From positions 1 through 8,143 of the forward strand of contig JAZQJG010000102.1 in the NCBI GenBank assembly GCA_045541535.1: a stretch of DNA of 8,143 bases, in the 5' to 3' direction. This document shows positions 1-6,100 of the stretch, piece after piece (position 1 is the first letter of the stretch; each line of letters begins with the position of its first letter). Under the pieces are notes generated by a model, which was not told the origin of the DNA, did not search any database, and saw nothing but the letters and a program-made list of their open reading frames with translations. The stretch comes from Firm-08 sp045541535 (lineage in GTDB: Bacteria; Bacillota; Clostridia; Oscillospirales; QAKW01). Made by a program: the position numbers and the translations under genes.

Positions 1-104
1 CGTTGCAAGGGATTCACTGTTTTCCGCCGCTACGCTCTCTACCGTACCCATGTACGCCGACGAGATCGCATCAGCGAAATGCAACGCCCTTTTTGGCAGT
101 CTGC
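1..104. other. Edge fragment without an identifiable gene
   Basis: Two plus-strand frames are open from the window edge, one to a TGA at 127-129 and one to a TGA at 173-175. The second runs straight through both following hairpins, which argues against real coding. A minus-strand frame is open here too. Openness in several frames over about 100 bases, next to hairpins, fits an intergenic repeat better than a protein end. I vaguely recall similar sequence scattered in clostridial genomes, but this is memory and untested. A gene entering from the left on the plus strand cannot be excluded. Confidence 0.3.
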
Positions 105-136
105 CAGCGTGTCAAAGAGGGTTCTTTGACACGCTG
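105..136. repeat. 14-bp perfect inverted repeat (hairpin)
   Basis: The arm at 105-118 (starts CAGCGTGTCAAAGA) is the exact reverse complement of 123-136, around a 4-base loop GGGT. It has no T-run of its own and abuts the terminator hairpin at 137-167 without a spacer base, so the two stems could stack end to end. Its role is unknown; it may be part of a repeated terminator module. Confidence 0.75.
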
Positions 137-173
137 AAAAGAAAGCGGCAGATTGCCGCTTTCTTTTATTTTT
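137..173 (+). terminator. Intrinsic terminator, probably bidirectional
   Basis: A 14-bp perfect stem (137-150 with 154-167, loop GAT) is followed on the plus strand by a run of T broken by one A. The stem contains a GC-rich GCGGCA core. On the minus strand the stem ends in TTTT, so it can also end the transporter/TIM-barrel transcript. The TAA stop of the minus-strand gene (166-168) lies partly in the stem. In the plus direction it would end an unseen unit entering from the left. Confidence 0.75.
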
Positions 174-1086
174 GAATCTCGCTTCTAAAGTATTCGCCTA
201 CGGCGCAGATATGCCGCAGGAATTCGGGCACCAATGCCTCGGGCAGGTTCTTGACCTGATTGAAGGTCTCAAAATTGAGGTTACCCTCGTAGCCGACCTC
301 CCGTAAGGCTTCCACAAAGTCCGTCCAGGGGAAGGAGCCGGTGTAGGGACCCATATGCTGATCGGCGGAGCCGTCGTTGTCGTGGATGTGCAGGGTTTTG
401 ATCCGTTTTCCCACGATTCGGATATATTTTTTAACGTCGCCGTGCAACAAATGCAGATGGCCCGTATCCAGACACAGACCAAAACACTCTCTGCCTGCCA
501 GCTCGTTGAGAGCATCGATATGGCGCACCGCCTCGTAGGGATCGGTGCAGTGGCCTTGACGCAGATTGCCGCCGCGACCGGAAAAAAGGTTTTCAAGGCA
601 AAGAGTGATCTCCGTGCCCTCCAGCGCCGGAATGAGGGAGGAATACAGTTTCATATTCAGATCCTCCACCTCCCGGTGGGTCAGGCGGTTCTCCCCTGCC
701 GGCAGAGAAATGCCGTGAAGCACGATCTCCCGAATGCCCATATGGTGACAATAGGCAATAAATTTCTTGTATACGCCGATGGCGTAGTCCAGAAAATCAG
801 GGTTATCAAAAACGTAGGCGGGAAAAGGAGCGTGAACCTGACCGATCTGCAAACCGTATTTTTTCCAAGCATCGCTCTGCTCTTTCCAGTAGGCATCAAT
901 TTCCTCTAAATTTTGATCAAAAATACAGCCGTCGGGCAGATAGCCCAGCTCCTTAATGGTCTGGCGATCCCAACCACGGTTAATATTCCAGTCAATGGCG
1001 GCAAAGCCCGCTTCGCTGATCCATTTGGCTGTTTTTTCTGCGCCGTAGATCTCAATGATTCCGCCGGATTGTACGCTGATTTCCAT
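166..1086 (-). CDS. Sugar phosphate isomerase/epimerase-like TIM-barrel protein
   Basis: A 306-residue protein of the xylose isomerase-like TIM-barrel superfamily (AP endonuclease 2 fold), probably cytoplasmic. The visible landmarks are typical of the family's metal centre: VHAP with H85, LHG with H124, CLEN with E165, LDTGHLH with D207 and H210, LHIHDN with H233/H235, and NFETF with E273. The stretch GPYTGSFPWTDFVEAL before the last strand is also characteristic. Members isomerise or epimerise sugars, inositols or hydroxy-acids; the substrate cannot be read from sequence. The ATG is supported by AAAAGGAG at 1094-1101, 7 bases upstream. That site lies inside the end of the preceding transporter gene, and only 2 bases separate the two genes, so translational coupling is likely. 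No own promoter is seen. The stop codon lies in the terminator stem. Length is normal for the family. Confidence 0.88.
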   Translation of the reverse strand: MEISVQSGGIIEIYGAEKTAKWISEAGFAAIDWNINRGWDRQTIKELGYLPDGCIFDQNLEEIDAYWKEQSDAWKKYGLQIGQVHAPFPAYVFDNPDFLDYAIGVYKKFIAYCHHMGIREIVLHGISLPAGENRLTHREVEDLNMKLYSSLIPALEGTEITLCLENLFSGRGGNLRQGHCTDPYEAVRHIDALNELAGRECFGLCLDTGHLHLLHGDVKKYIRIVGKRIKTLHIHDNDGSADQHMGPYTGSFPWTDFVEALREVGYEGNLNFETFNQVKNLPEALVPEFLRHICAVGEYFRSEIQK

Positions 1087-1088
1087 AC

Positions 1089-2747
1089 CTATTCTCCTTT
1101 TGCTTTGATCAGAGCCTCGTCAATATGGGCGCAGAAGTTTTCCTTGCCCACCGTTTTGTAAAAACCGGATTTCTTCATCACCGACAGGGGCTGGGGATTA
1201 ACGTGGGAGAGAATCAGACGAATGCCCTTTTGCTCACATTTTTTATAAAGTTGTTCCAGACTGTTCATCGCCGTGGCATCCACCGAGGGCACGGCGCGCA
1301 TCCGCAGTACCAGACATTTGGTGTAATCCTTAAAGCTGATATCCAAAATCTTATCGGCGGCGCCAAAAAACATAGGACCGCTGATCTCATACACACGGAC
1401 GTTTTTGGGCACCACCTTCAGGTCCAGAGAATCCTGATCGTTGACGGCGTCCACGTATTTCCAGCCGGTGACGGCGCTCTCGTCGCTCATCCGCTTCATA
1501 AACAGCATAGCGGCCAGCACCATACCCACCTCAATGGCGATCACCAGATCAAAAATCACCGTCAGGGCAAAGGTGACCACCATTACGACGATATCACTCT
1601 TGGGAGCGGTTTTGCACACACGCACAAACTTTTTCCATTCGCTCATATTGTAAGCCACGATAAAGAGAATGGCGGCAATGGTGGGCATGGGAATCAGCCC
1701 CGCATAGGGCATCAGGAACAACAGCACCAACAGCAGTACCACCGAATGGATCATACCGGCAATCGGGGTCTTACCGCCGTTTTTGGCATTGGCGGCGGTA
1801 CGGGCGATGGCGCCGGTGGCGGGAATACCGCCGAAGAATACCGAGGCAATATTGCCCAGACCCTGGGCCACCAGCTCGGCGTTGGAATTGTGACGGGAAT
1901 GCACCATACTGTCTGCCACCACGCAGGAAAGCAAGCTCTCAATGGCGGCCAGAATGGCAATGGTAAAGGCGCTGGGCAATACCGCCGTGATCTTGGCAAG
2001 GCTGAAATCCATGGCGCCGAAATCCACCTGCGGCAATCCCGAGGGGATGGTGTACAGTTCACCGATGGTGTTGACCCCCGCATCCAGACCGGGAATGAAC
2101 TTGACCATCAAAGCGCCCACCACCACGGCGATGAGAGAGGGCGGCACCCGTTTTTCAAATTTGGGATAGATGATGAGAATGGCCAGGCACACGGCGCCCA
2201 CCACCAAGGCCTGCCAGCTAAAGGTGCCTATGGCGTGAATATTAGCCTCCAGCTTTTCAACGGTTTCCACGGGCGCCACGCCGGCGGCGTATTGCAGGCC
2301 GAGAAAATCCTTGATCTGCCCCACCAAAATGGTGACGGCAATACCGGCGGTAAAGCCGGTGGTAATGGTGTAGGGAATGAATTTGATCAGGCTGCCCAGT
2401 TTGAACACGCCCATCAAAATCAGCATAATGCCCGCCAGCACGGTGGCCAGGAACAATCCGTCCATCCCTTGGGTGGCCACGATGCCCGCCACGATGGTGG
2501 CAAAGGCGGCGGTGGGACCGGCGATCTGGATCCGGCTACCGCCGAACAGACCCACCACAAAGCCCGCCGCAATGGCGGTATACACACCGCAGGCAGGCTC
2601 CACACCGCTGGCCAGCGCCAGCGCAATGGACAGAGGCAACGCAATGATCGCCACGATCACACCCGCAATCAGATCCTTTACAAACTGCCCGCCGCTGTAC
2701 CCCTTCAACACGGTAAACAGCTTGGGCGTGAGATAAAACTTTTTCAC
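1089..2747 (-). CDS. SulP/SLC26-family anion transporter with STAS domain
   Basis: An inner-membrane secondary transporter of the SulP family, which carries sulfate, bicarbonate, dicarboxylates or related anions; the substrate is not determinable here. Counting from the upstream ATG (563 residues), the membrane part spans about 35-430. It contains RIQIAGPTAAF at 83-93 and the conserved E281, then ADSMVHSRHNSN, AELVAQGLGN and GGIPATGAIARTAANA at about 289-332. A cytoplasmic STAS domain covers about 455-560, with its phospho-site-like loop VDATA at 500-504. I prefer the GTG start at 2745-2747 (552 residues): AAAGGAG lies at 2757-2763, 9 bases upstream, and family members typically start close to the KKFYLTPKLF segment. 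The ATG at 2778-2780 also has a GGGAG upstream, but it directly abuts the -10 hexamer, so that site would not be transcribed. It is first in a two-gene operon with the TIM-barrel gene. Confidence 0.93.
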   Translation of the reverse strand: MKKFYLTPKLFTVLKGYSGGQFVKDLIAGVIVAIIALPLSIALALASGVEPACGVYTAIAAGFVVGLFGGSRIQIAGPTAAFATIVAGIVATQGMDGLFLATVLAGIMLILMGVFKLGSLIKFIPYTITTGFTAGIAVTILVGQIKDFLGLQYAAGVAPVETVEKLEANIHAIGTFSWQALVVGAVCLAILIIYPKFEKRVPPSLIAVVVGALMVKFIPGLDAGVNTIGELYTIPSGLPQVDFGAMDFSLAKITAVLPSAFTIAILAAIESLLSCVVADSMVHSRHNSNAELVAQGLGNIASVFFGGIPATGAIARTAANAKNGGKTPIAGMIHSVVLLLVLLFLMPYAGLIPMPTIAAILFIVAYNMSEWKKFVRVCKTAPKSDIVVMVVTFALTVIFDLVIAIEVGMVLAAMLFMKRMSDESAVTGWKYVDAVNDQDSLDLKVVPKNVRVYEISGPMFFGAADKILDISFKDYTKCLVLRMRAVPSVDATAMNSLEQLYKKCEQKGIRLILSHVNPQPLSVMKKSGFYKTVGKENFCAHIDEALIKAKGE

Positions 2748-2780
2748 TTTTTCGCACTCCTTTATTTTTAAACCGAACAT

Positions 2781-2809
2781 AGTATATCACTCCCATTTTC
2801 ACAAATCAA
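2781..2809 (-). promoter_or_regulatory. Extended -10 promoter for the transporter operon
   Basis: Read on the minus strand: -35 TTGATT (2804-2809), a 17-base spacer, and -10 TATACT (2781-2786) preceded by TGA, an extended -10. Transcription should begin near 2773-2775. This leaves a leader of about 27 bases to the GTG start and rules out the GGGAG at 2790-2794 as a used ribosome binding site. Confidence 0.65.
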
Positions 2810-2855
2810 GGGAGATTTTTAAATTCCTTTTTCAATAAAAAATCCGGTGTGCAGA

Positions 2856-2884
2856 TTGACACCGAAATGATTTTGTGGTATCTT
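2856..2884 (+). promoter_or_regulatory. Strong-looking plus-strand promoter with no gene behind it
   Basis: A perfect -35 TTGACA (2856-2861), a 17-base spacer and -10 TATCTT (2879-2884) with TGG before it (extended -10). The predicted start is near 2891, three bases before an inverted repeat. No downstream open frame has a ribosome binding site, so the product may be a small RNA. Confidence 0.5.
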
Positions 2885-2890
2885 GATGTT

Positions 2891-2960
2891 AGAAGAGGTT
2901 GACTCGTGTATTTCTGAAGCGTCTTTGACGTGAGGTAGGATAGAGTCAACCTCTGATTTT
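2891..2960 (+). ncRNA. Candidate small RNA: promoter followed by 12-bp stem-loop
   Basis: Just after the predicted start of the 2856-2884 promoter, AGAGGTTGACTC (2894-2905) is repeated as its exact reverse complement at 2943-2954, around a 37-base loop. The second arm is followed by GATTTT, a weak T-run. The layout (promoter, immediate stem, T-rich end) suggests a short structured RNA of about 65 bases. Equally, this may be an inverted repeat of a mobile intergenic element that carries a promoter. The small minus-strand frame across it (2819-3022) has no ribosome binding site. Confidence 0.25.
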
Positions 2961-3064
2961 ATGTCATAAAACACATCGCCAAATCGCGCCTTACCCACCC
3001 GAACAACATAACCAAAAATCACGTTGCGAGGGCAGGGGCGGTTCTATTGTGTTGACAACCCCAT

Positions 3065-3091
3065 CCAATCAGGGAGCCGTCCCCTGATTGG
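3065..3091. repeat. Palindromic repeat, copy 1
   Basis: The arms CCAATCAGGG (3065-3074) and CCCTGATTGG (3082-3091) surround a 7-base loop AGCCGTC. The pairing extends by AT/AT outward to 3063 and 3093. Its reverse complement matches the palindrome at 3260-3286 at 22 of 27 positions by my count. Short palindromes containing GGGGACGG or GGGACAGTTCTC are, from memory, common between genes in Clostridia. Confidence 0.6.
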
Positions 3092-3101
3092 ATCTGCAGG
3101 G

Positions 3102-3130
3102 TTGATATTTTCAAACACTTGTGATAAACT
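3102..3130 (+). promoter_or_regulatory. Promoter-like site upstream of the hairpin array
   Basis: -35 TTGATA (3102-3107), a 17-base spacer, and -10 TAAACT (3125-3130) preceded by TGA. The spacing is good but the -10 is imperfect (4 of 6). A transcript from about 3137 would cross the second palindrome, the hairpin at 3294-3331 and the array, and could end at 3667. No gene with a ribosome binding site follows. Confidence 0.3.
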
Positions 3131-3259
3131 GAATTTAGAAGCTGATATCAGAGAGTGTGTACCTTTTGTTTTATCATTAGGAGCATTCTCCAAGACGTCG
3201 GCTTTTTTGTTTTTCTTCAGATCTTTGATATTTCAAACCTTGCCAAAGAAATGACCACA

Positions 3260-3286
3260 CCAATCATGGGACAGTTCTCTGATTGA
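3260..3286. repeat. Palindromic repeat, copy 2 (inverted relative to copy 1)
   Basis: CAATCA (3261-3266) and TGATTG (3280-3285) pair around a centre containing GGGACAGTTCTC. It aligns with the reverse complement of 3065-3091 without gaps, differing at 5 of 27 positions. The changes weaken the inner stem, so this copy looks decayed. Confidence 0.5.
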
Positions 3287-3293
3287 GAAAAAT

Positions 3294-3331
3294 ACCCCTC
3301 GGTGAAACGAGTTGTCGTTTGGCCGAGGGGT
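3294..3331 (-). terminator. Strong hairpin with minus-strand T-run
   Basis: ACCCCTCGG (3294-3302) pairs with CCGAGGGGT (3323-3331). Inside, after a 2x2 internal loop, AAACGA (3305-3310) pairs with TCGTTT (3315-3320) around GTTG. On the minus strand the stem is followed by ATTTTTC, so it could act as a secondary terminator behind the pheT operon. On the plus strand there is no T-run. It may also be the first unit of the hairpin array that begins at 3368. Confidence 0.5.
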
Positions 3332-3367
3332 TGATTTATGTGGGCTTTGGGAAGCAGTCTATAGGGT

Positions 3368-3600
3368 GCCGCTGTTTGCGGCGAATGAAATTTTTGCACC
3401 TTTGGTGCAAAAGTGAAATGTTGCCTACGGCAACGTGAAATATGTGATTTTACGCAGAGCACAAAATCGCATATGAAATTCCAAAACCACCTTGCGGTTT
3501 TGGAGTTAAGGAAACCTTTTGCCCGCAGGGCAAAAGCTGATGAAATGCCTTTTGGCGAAAGCCAAAAGTTGCTACGCAAAAGGGAGGTTTTGCAGAGCAA
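3368..3600. repeat. Array of eight hairpins, partly separated by RTGAAAT
   Basis: Successive stems, most of them perfect, differ in sequence: 3368-3382 (GCCGC/GCGGC), 3392-3412 (9 bp, loop TTT), 3420-3434 (6 bp, loop TAC), 3442-3472 (10 bp with one G-U), 3480-3504 (9 bp), 3516-3536 (9 bp, loop GCA), 3549-3568 (8 bp, GAAA tetraloop) and 3569-3600 (5+6 bp with a 2x2 internal loop). The heptamer ATGAAAT or GTGAAAT fills the gaps at 3385-3391, 3413-3419, 3435-3441, 3473-3479 and 3540-3546. The gap at 3505-3515 contains a degenerate form, and the last two stems abut. Structure is kept while stem sequence varies. I believe similar arrays recur between genes of gut Clostridia, but that is unverified memory. 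Confidence 0.8.
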
Positions 3601-3613
3601 AATCATTCCGACG

Positions 3614-3634
3614 TTATTCGTTATTCGTTATTCA
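3614..3634. repeat. Three tandem copies of a 7-bp unit (TTATTCR)
   Basis: TTATTCG, TTATTCG and TTATTCA stand head to tail between the hairpin array and the pheT terminator. A heptamer tract at the edge of the array could be a slippage-prone tail or the boundary of a repeat element. Confidence 0.8.
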
Positions 3635-3638
3635 TTTT

Positions 3639-3667
3639 AAAAAAGCCGCCCTTCGGGTGGCTTTTTT
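3639..3667. terminator. Bidirectional intrinsic terminator after pheT
   Basis: AAAAAAGCCGCCC (3639-3651) pairs with GGGTGGCTTTTTT (3655-3667) around loop TTC; one G-T wobble makes a 13-bp stem. The A/T ends give T-runs on both strands. On the minus strand it closes pheS-pheT: the pheT stop begins only 1 base away. On the plus strand it could end any transcript through the hairpin array. Confidence 0.88.
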
Positions 3668-3668
3668 A

Positions 3669-6086
3669 TTATCGCAGGGTGATGCCCAAAGTGTATTGCA
3701 GTTTTTTGAGGATCTTGTTGACGTAGCCGTCGATCTCCTCGCCGGTGAAGGCGTGGTCGGTGGGGGCAAAGGTGAGGGCAAAGGCCATACTCTTTTTGCC
3801 GGCGCCGATGGCATCGGAACGGAAAACGTCAAACAACTCAACGGCGGAAAGGTATTTACAGCTTTCCATAATCGCCTTTTGCACGGTGGCGCAGGTGACG
3901 CTCTCGTCCATTACCAGGGCCAGATCACGCTGTTCGGCGGTGAACTTGGACAGGGGAACGTAGGTAAAGGGAGCGCCGTTCAAGGAGTTCAGCAATTGCT
4001 GATCCAGTTGGGCTACCAGCACCGGTTTATCCAGGGCCAGTTCCTCCCGCAGCTCATAGCTAATGGCGCCCATCACGCCCACGCGCGCCTCGCCGCAATA
4101 GATCTCTGCGGTCATACCGGGATGGGACCAGGTGGTGGTGGCAGGACGGTAATCAAAGACAAGTCCCATCTGGGTGGCAACGGCCTCCACGCCGGCCTTG
4201 AGGGTGAAGAAGTCCTCCCCTTCGCCGAAGGCGCCCAAACAGAGCAGTTTGTGCTCCTCGGGATAGGCGGTCAGAGGCAAGGCGGTGGGAATAAAGGCGT
4301 TGGCAATTTCAAAGAACTTGCCCTGCATATTGCCACGGCGCAGATTGCGCACGGCGCAACGGATCATCGAGGGGATCAGGGTGGTACGCATCAGGGAAAG
4401 ATCCTCACTGATGGGGTTGAGCAGACGGATGGCGGTACGCTCGGGAGCATCCTCGGGCAGACGGATCAGATCCAGATCTGCCGGGGAGAAAAAGCTGTAG
4501 AAGATAGATTCATAATATCCCTGATCGCAAAGGGCCAGCTTGAGGGCCAGTTCCTTTTTCTGCGCAGGGGTACGGCCGCCGGGAGTTACCTTGGCGGCGG
4601 GCAGGAAGGTGGAGGTGACGTGATCGTAACCGTAGCTACGGATCAGCTCCTCGGCGATATCCTGGGCGTGATCGTCAATATCCTCACGGTAGGGCGGCAC
4701 CATAACGGTGAGGGTATCCCCCTCCACGGTGGGAGCGAAATCCAAGGCGCTCAGGTGACGGATGACGTCGGCCTCGGGGATCTCCAGTCCCAAAACGGCA
4801 AACACCTTTTGCAGGGATACCTGCAGGCGGCGGGGCTCATAAGAGGCGGCCACGCTTGCCTCGTCACGGGTGGCGGAAACGGTGCCACAGCCCAGCTCCT
4901 CAATGAGATGGAGGGCACGGTCCATACCCAGACCGGTGGTATAGGCGTCCACGCCCTTTTCAAAACGGGCGGAGGAATCGGAGCTCTGGCCCAAAGCGCG
5001 GGCGGTACGACGGATATTGTCACGGGCGAATTTGGCCGCTTCAAAAAGCAGTTCGGTGGTATCCTCGGTGATCTCGGAATTCAGGCCGCCCATAATACCG
5101 GCCAAAGCCACCGGCTTTTTCCCGTCGCAGATCACCAGATTTTCGGAATTCAGGGCAAACTCCTTTTCATCCAAGGTAACGATCTTCTCACCCTCGGCGG
5201 CGCGGCGGACCACGATACGCTTATCCTCCAATTGACGCAGGTCAAAGGCGTGCATAGGTTGACCGAATTCCTTGAGCACGTAGTTGGTGATATCCACCAC
5301 GTTGGAAATGGCGTTGATTCCCACCAGATTCAAGCGACGGCGCATCCAGGCGGGAGAGGGAGCCACGGTGATATCACTGACGTAATGACCGATATAACGG
5401 GGGCACAGGTCGGGCGCCTCCACGGTGACGGAAAAATCAATATTCTTACCGCCGGTGGTATAATCCAGAGCGGGCATTTTAAAGGGCTTATCCAGAGCGG
5501 CGGCCACCTCACGGGCGATGCCCACCACACTCTGGCAATCGGGACGATTGGCGGTGATACCGATATCAAAGATCCAATCGTCCAGACCCACGATGGGCTT
5601 GATGTCCACACCCAGAGGCAGATCCTCGGACAGGACCAGCAGGCCGCAATAGCCGGCGCCGGGATACAGATCCTCGTTCAGGCCCAGCTCCACGCCGGAA
5701 CACAACATACCGTTGGACTCAATGCCGCGGAGCTTGCCTTTTTTAATGGTCATCACGCCTTCAATGGTGACGTGATCACGGGCGGTGGCATAGACGGTAG
5801 CGCCGGGCAGAGCCACGGGATAAACACCGCCCGCCGCAACGTTATCGGCGCCACAGCAGATCTGATGGGTGCCCAGTTCGCCGCAGTCCACCTGACAGAC
5901 GTGCAGATGGGTATCGGGAATGGGCTCCAGAGACAGCACCTTACCGGTGACCACACCGGAAATATCCTTACCCACTTCAATCAACTCTTCCACCTCAAAT
6001 CCGGCGTCAAAGAGCTTTTTCTCCAACTCCTGAGGAGAAACTTCAATTTCTACGTAATCTTTCAACCAACTAAGGGGTGCAAGCAT
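3669..6086 (-). CDS. pheT: Phenylalanyl-tRNA synthetase beta subunit
   Basis: An 805-residue beta subunit, full length for bacteria. It forms an alpha2-beta2 enzyme with PheS in the cytoplasm that charges tRNA-Phe. The domain order is canonical: N-terminal segment (1-38), EMAP/OB-like tRNA-binding domain (about 40-155, with GVVTGKV and CCGADN), NRPDC at 180-184, the B3/B4 editing region (about 210-390, with NVVDITNYV, GQPMHAFD and GIMGG), NIRRTARALGQSS and SARFEKGVD (357-380), the B5 domain (about 415-490, YREDIDDHAQDIAEE), a degenerate synthetase core (about 495-695), and the C-terminal ferredoxin-fold anticodon-binding domain (about 708-805, FTAEQRDLALVMDE). The ATG is set by AAGGAGGAG at 6094-6102, 7 bases upstream. 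This site overlaps the stop codon of pheS, so the two subunits are probably translationally coupled. Expression follows the T-box leader ahead of pheS. Confidence 0.98.
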   Translation of the reverse strand: MLAPLSWLKDYVEIEVSPQELEKKLFDAGFEVEELIEVGKDISGVVTGKVLSLEPIPDTHLHVCQVDCGELGTHQICCGADNVAAGGVYPVALPGATVYATARDHVTIEGVMTIKKGKLRGIESNGMLCSGVELGLNEDLYPGAGYCGLLVLSEDLPLGVDIKPIVGLDDWIFDIGITANRPDCQSVVGIAREVAAALDKPFKMPALDYTTGGKNIDFSVTVEAPDLCPRYIGHYVSDITVAPSPAWMRRRLNLVGINAISNVVDITNYVLKEFGQPMHAFDLRQLEDKRIVVRRAAEGEKIVTLDEKEFALNSENLVICDGKKPVALAGIMGGLNSEITEDTTELLFEAAKFARDNIRRTARALGQSSDSSARFEKGVDAYTTGLGMDRALHLIEELGCGTVSATRDEASVAASYEPRRLQVSLQKVFAVLGLEIPEADVIRHLSALDFAPTVEGDTLTVMVPPYREDIDDHAQDIAEELIRSYGYDHVTSTFLPAAKVTPGGRTPAQKKELALKLALCDQGYYESIFYSFFSPADLDLIRLPEDAPERTAIRLLNPISEDLSLMRTTLIPSMIRCAVRNLRRGNMQGKFFEIANAFIPTALPLTAYPEEHKLLCLGAFGEGEDFFTLKAGVEAVATQMGLVFDYRPATTTWSHPGMTAEIYCGEARVGVMGAISYELREELALDKPVLVAQLDQQLLNSLNGAPFTYVPLSKFTAEQRDLALVMDESVTCATVQKAIMESCKYLSAVELFDVFRSDAIGAGKKSMAFALTFAPTDHAFTGEEIDGYVNKILKKLQYTLGITLR

Positions 6087-6100
6087 TTTTCTTCTCCTCC

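Larger units (their letters stand above)
2810..3638. other. Gene-free, structure-rich intergenic region
   Basis: Over 800 bases between the transporter promoter and the pheT terminator contain no credible gene. The longest open frames (2819-3022 minus, 3024-3254 plus, 3217-3606 minus) lack ribosome binding sites or run through hairpins. The left two thirds looks richer in A+T than the flanking genes. It holds two plus-strand promoter-like sites, inverted repeats, two related palindromes and a hairpin array, each listed separately. It reads as an accretion of intergenic repeat elements, perhaps with small RNA genes. Confidence 0.7.

Noticed and set aside
1125..2771. 548-residue open frame on the plus strand
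   Set aside because: Antisense to the SulP gene. It is very His/Gly/Gln-rich without domain motifs and is a codon-use artefact.
2819..3022. 67-residue minus-strand frame
   Set aside because: No ribosome binding site upstream of its ATG, and it contains both arms of the 12-bp inverted repeat. Probably not translated.
3024..3254. 76-residue plus-strand frame
   Set aside because: Its start lies upstream of the palindrome and of the 3102-3130 promoter-like site, without a ribosome binding site. The tail is T-run derived (Phe-rich).
3368..3600. CRISPR array
   Set aside because: The constant unit is only 7 bases and the intervening sequences are hairpins of varying length, not unique spacers between identical 25-40 base repeats. 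No cas genes are present.
3217..3606. 129-residue minus-strand frame across the hairpin array
   Set aside because: It runs through seven of the eight array hairpins, into the last one, and through the 3294-3331 stem. It has no ribosome binding site and its sequence is dictated by the repeats.
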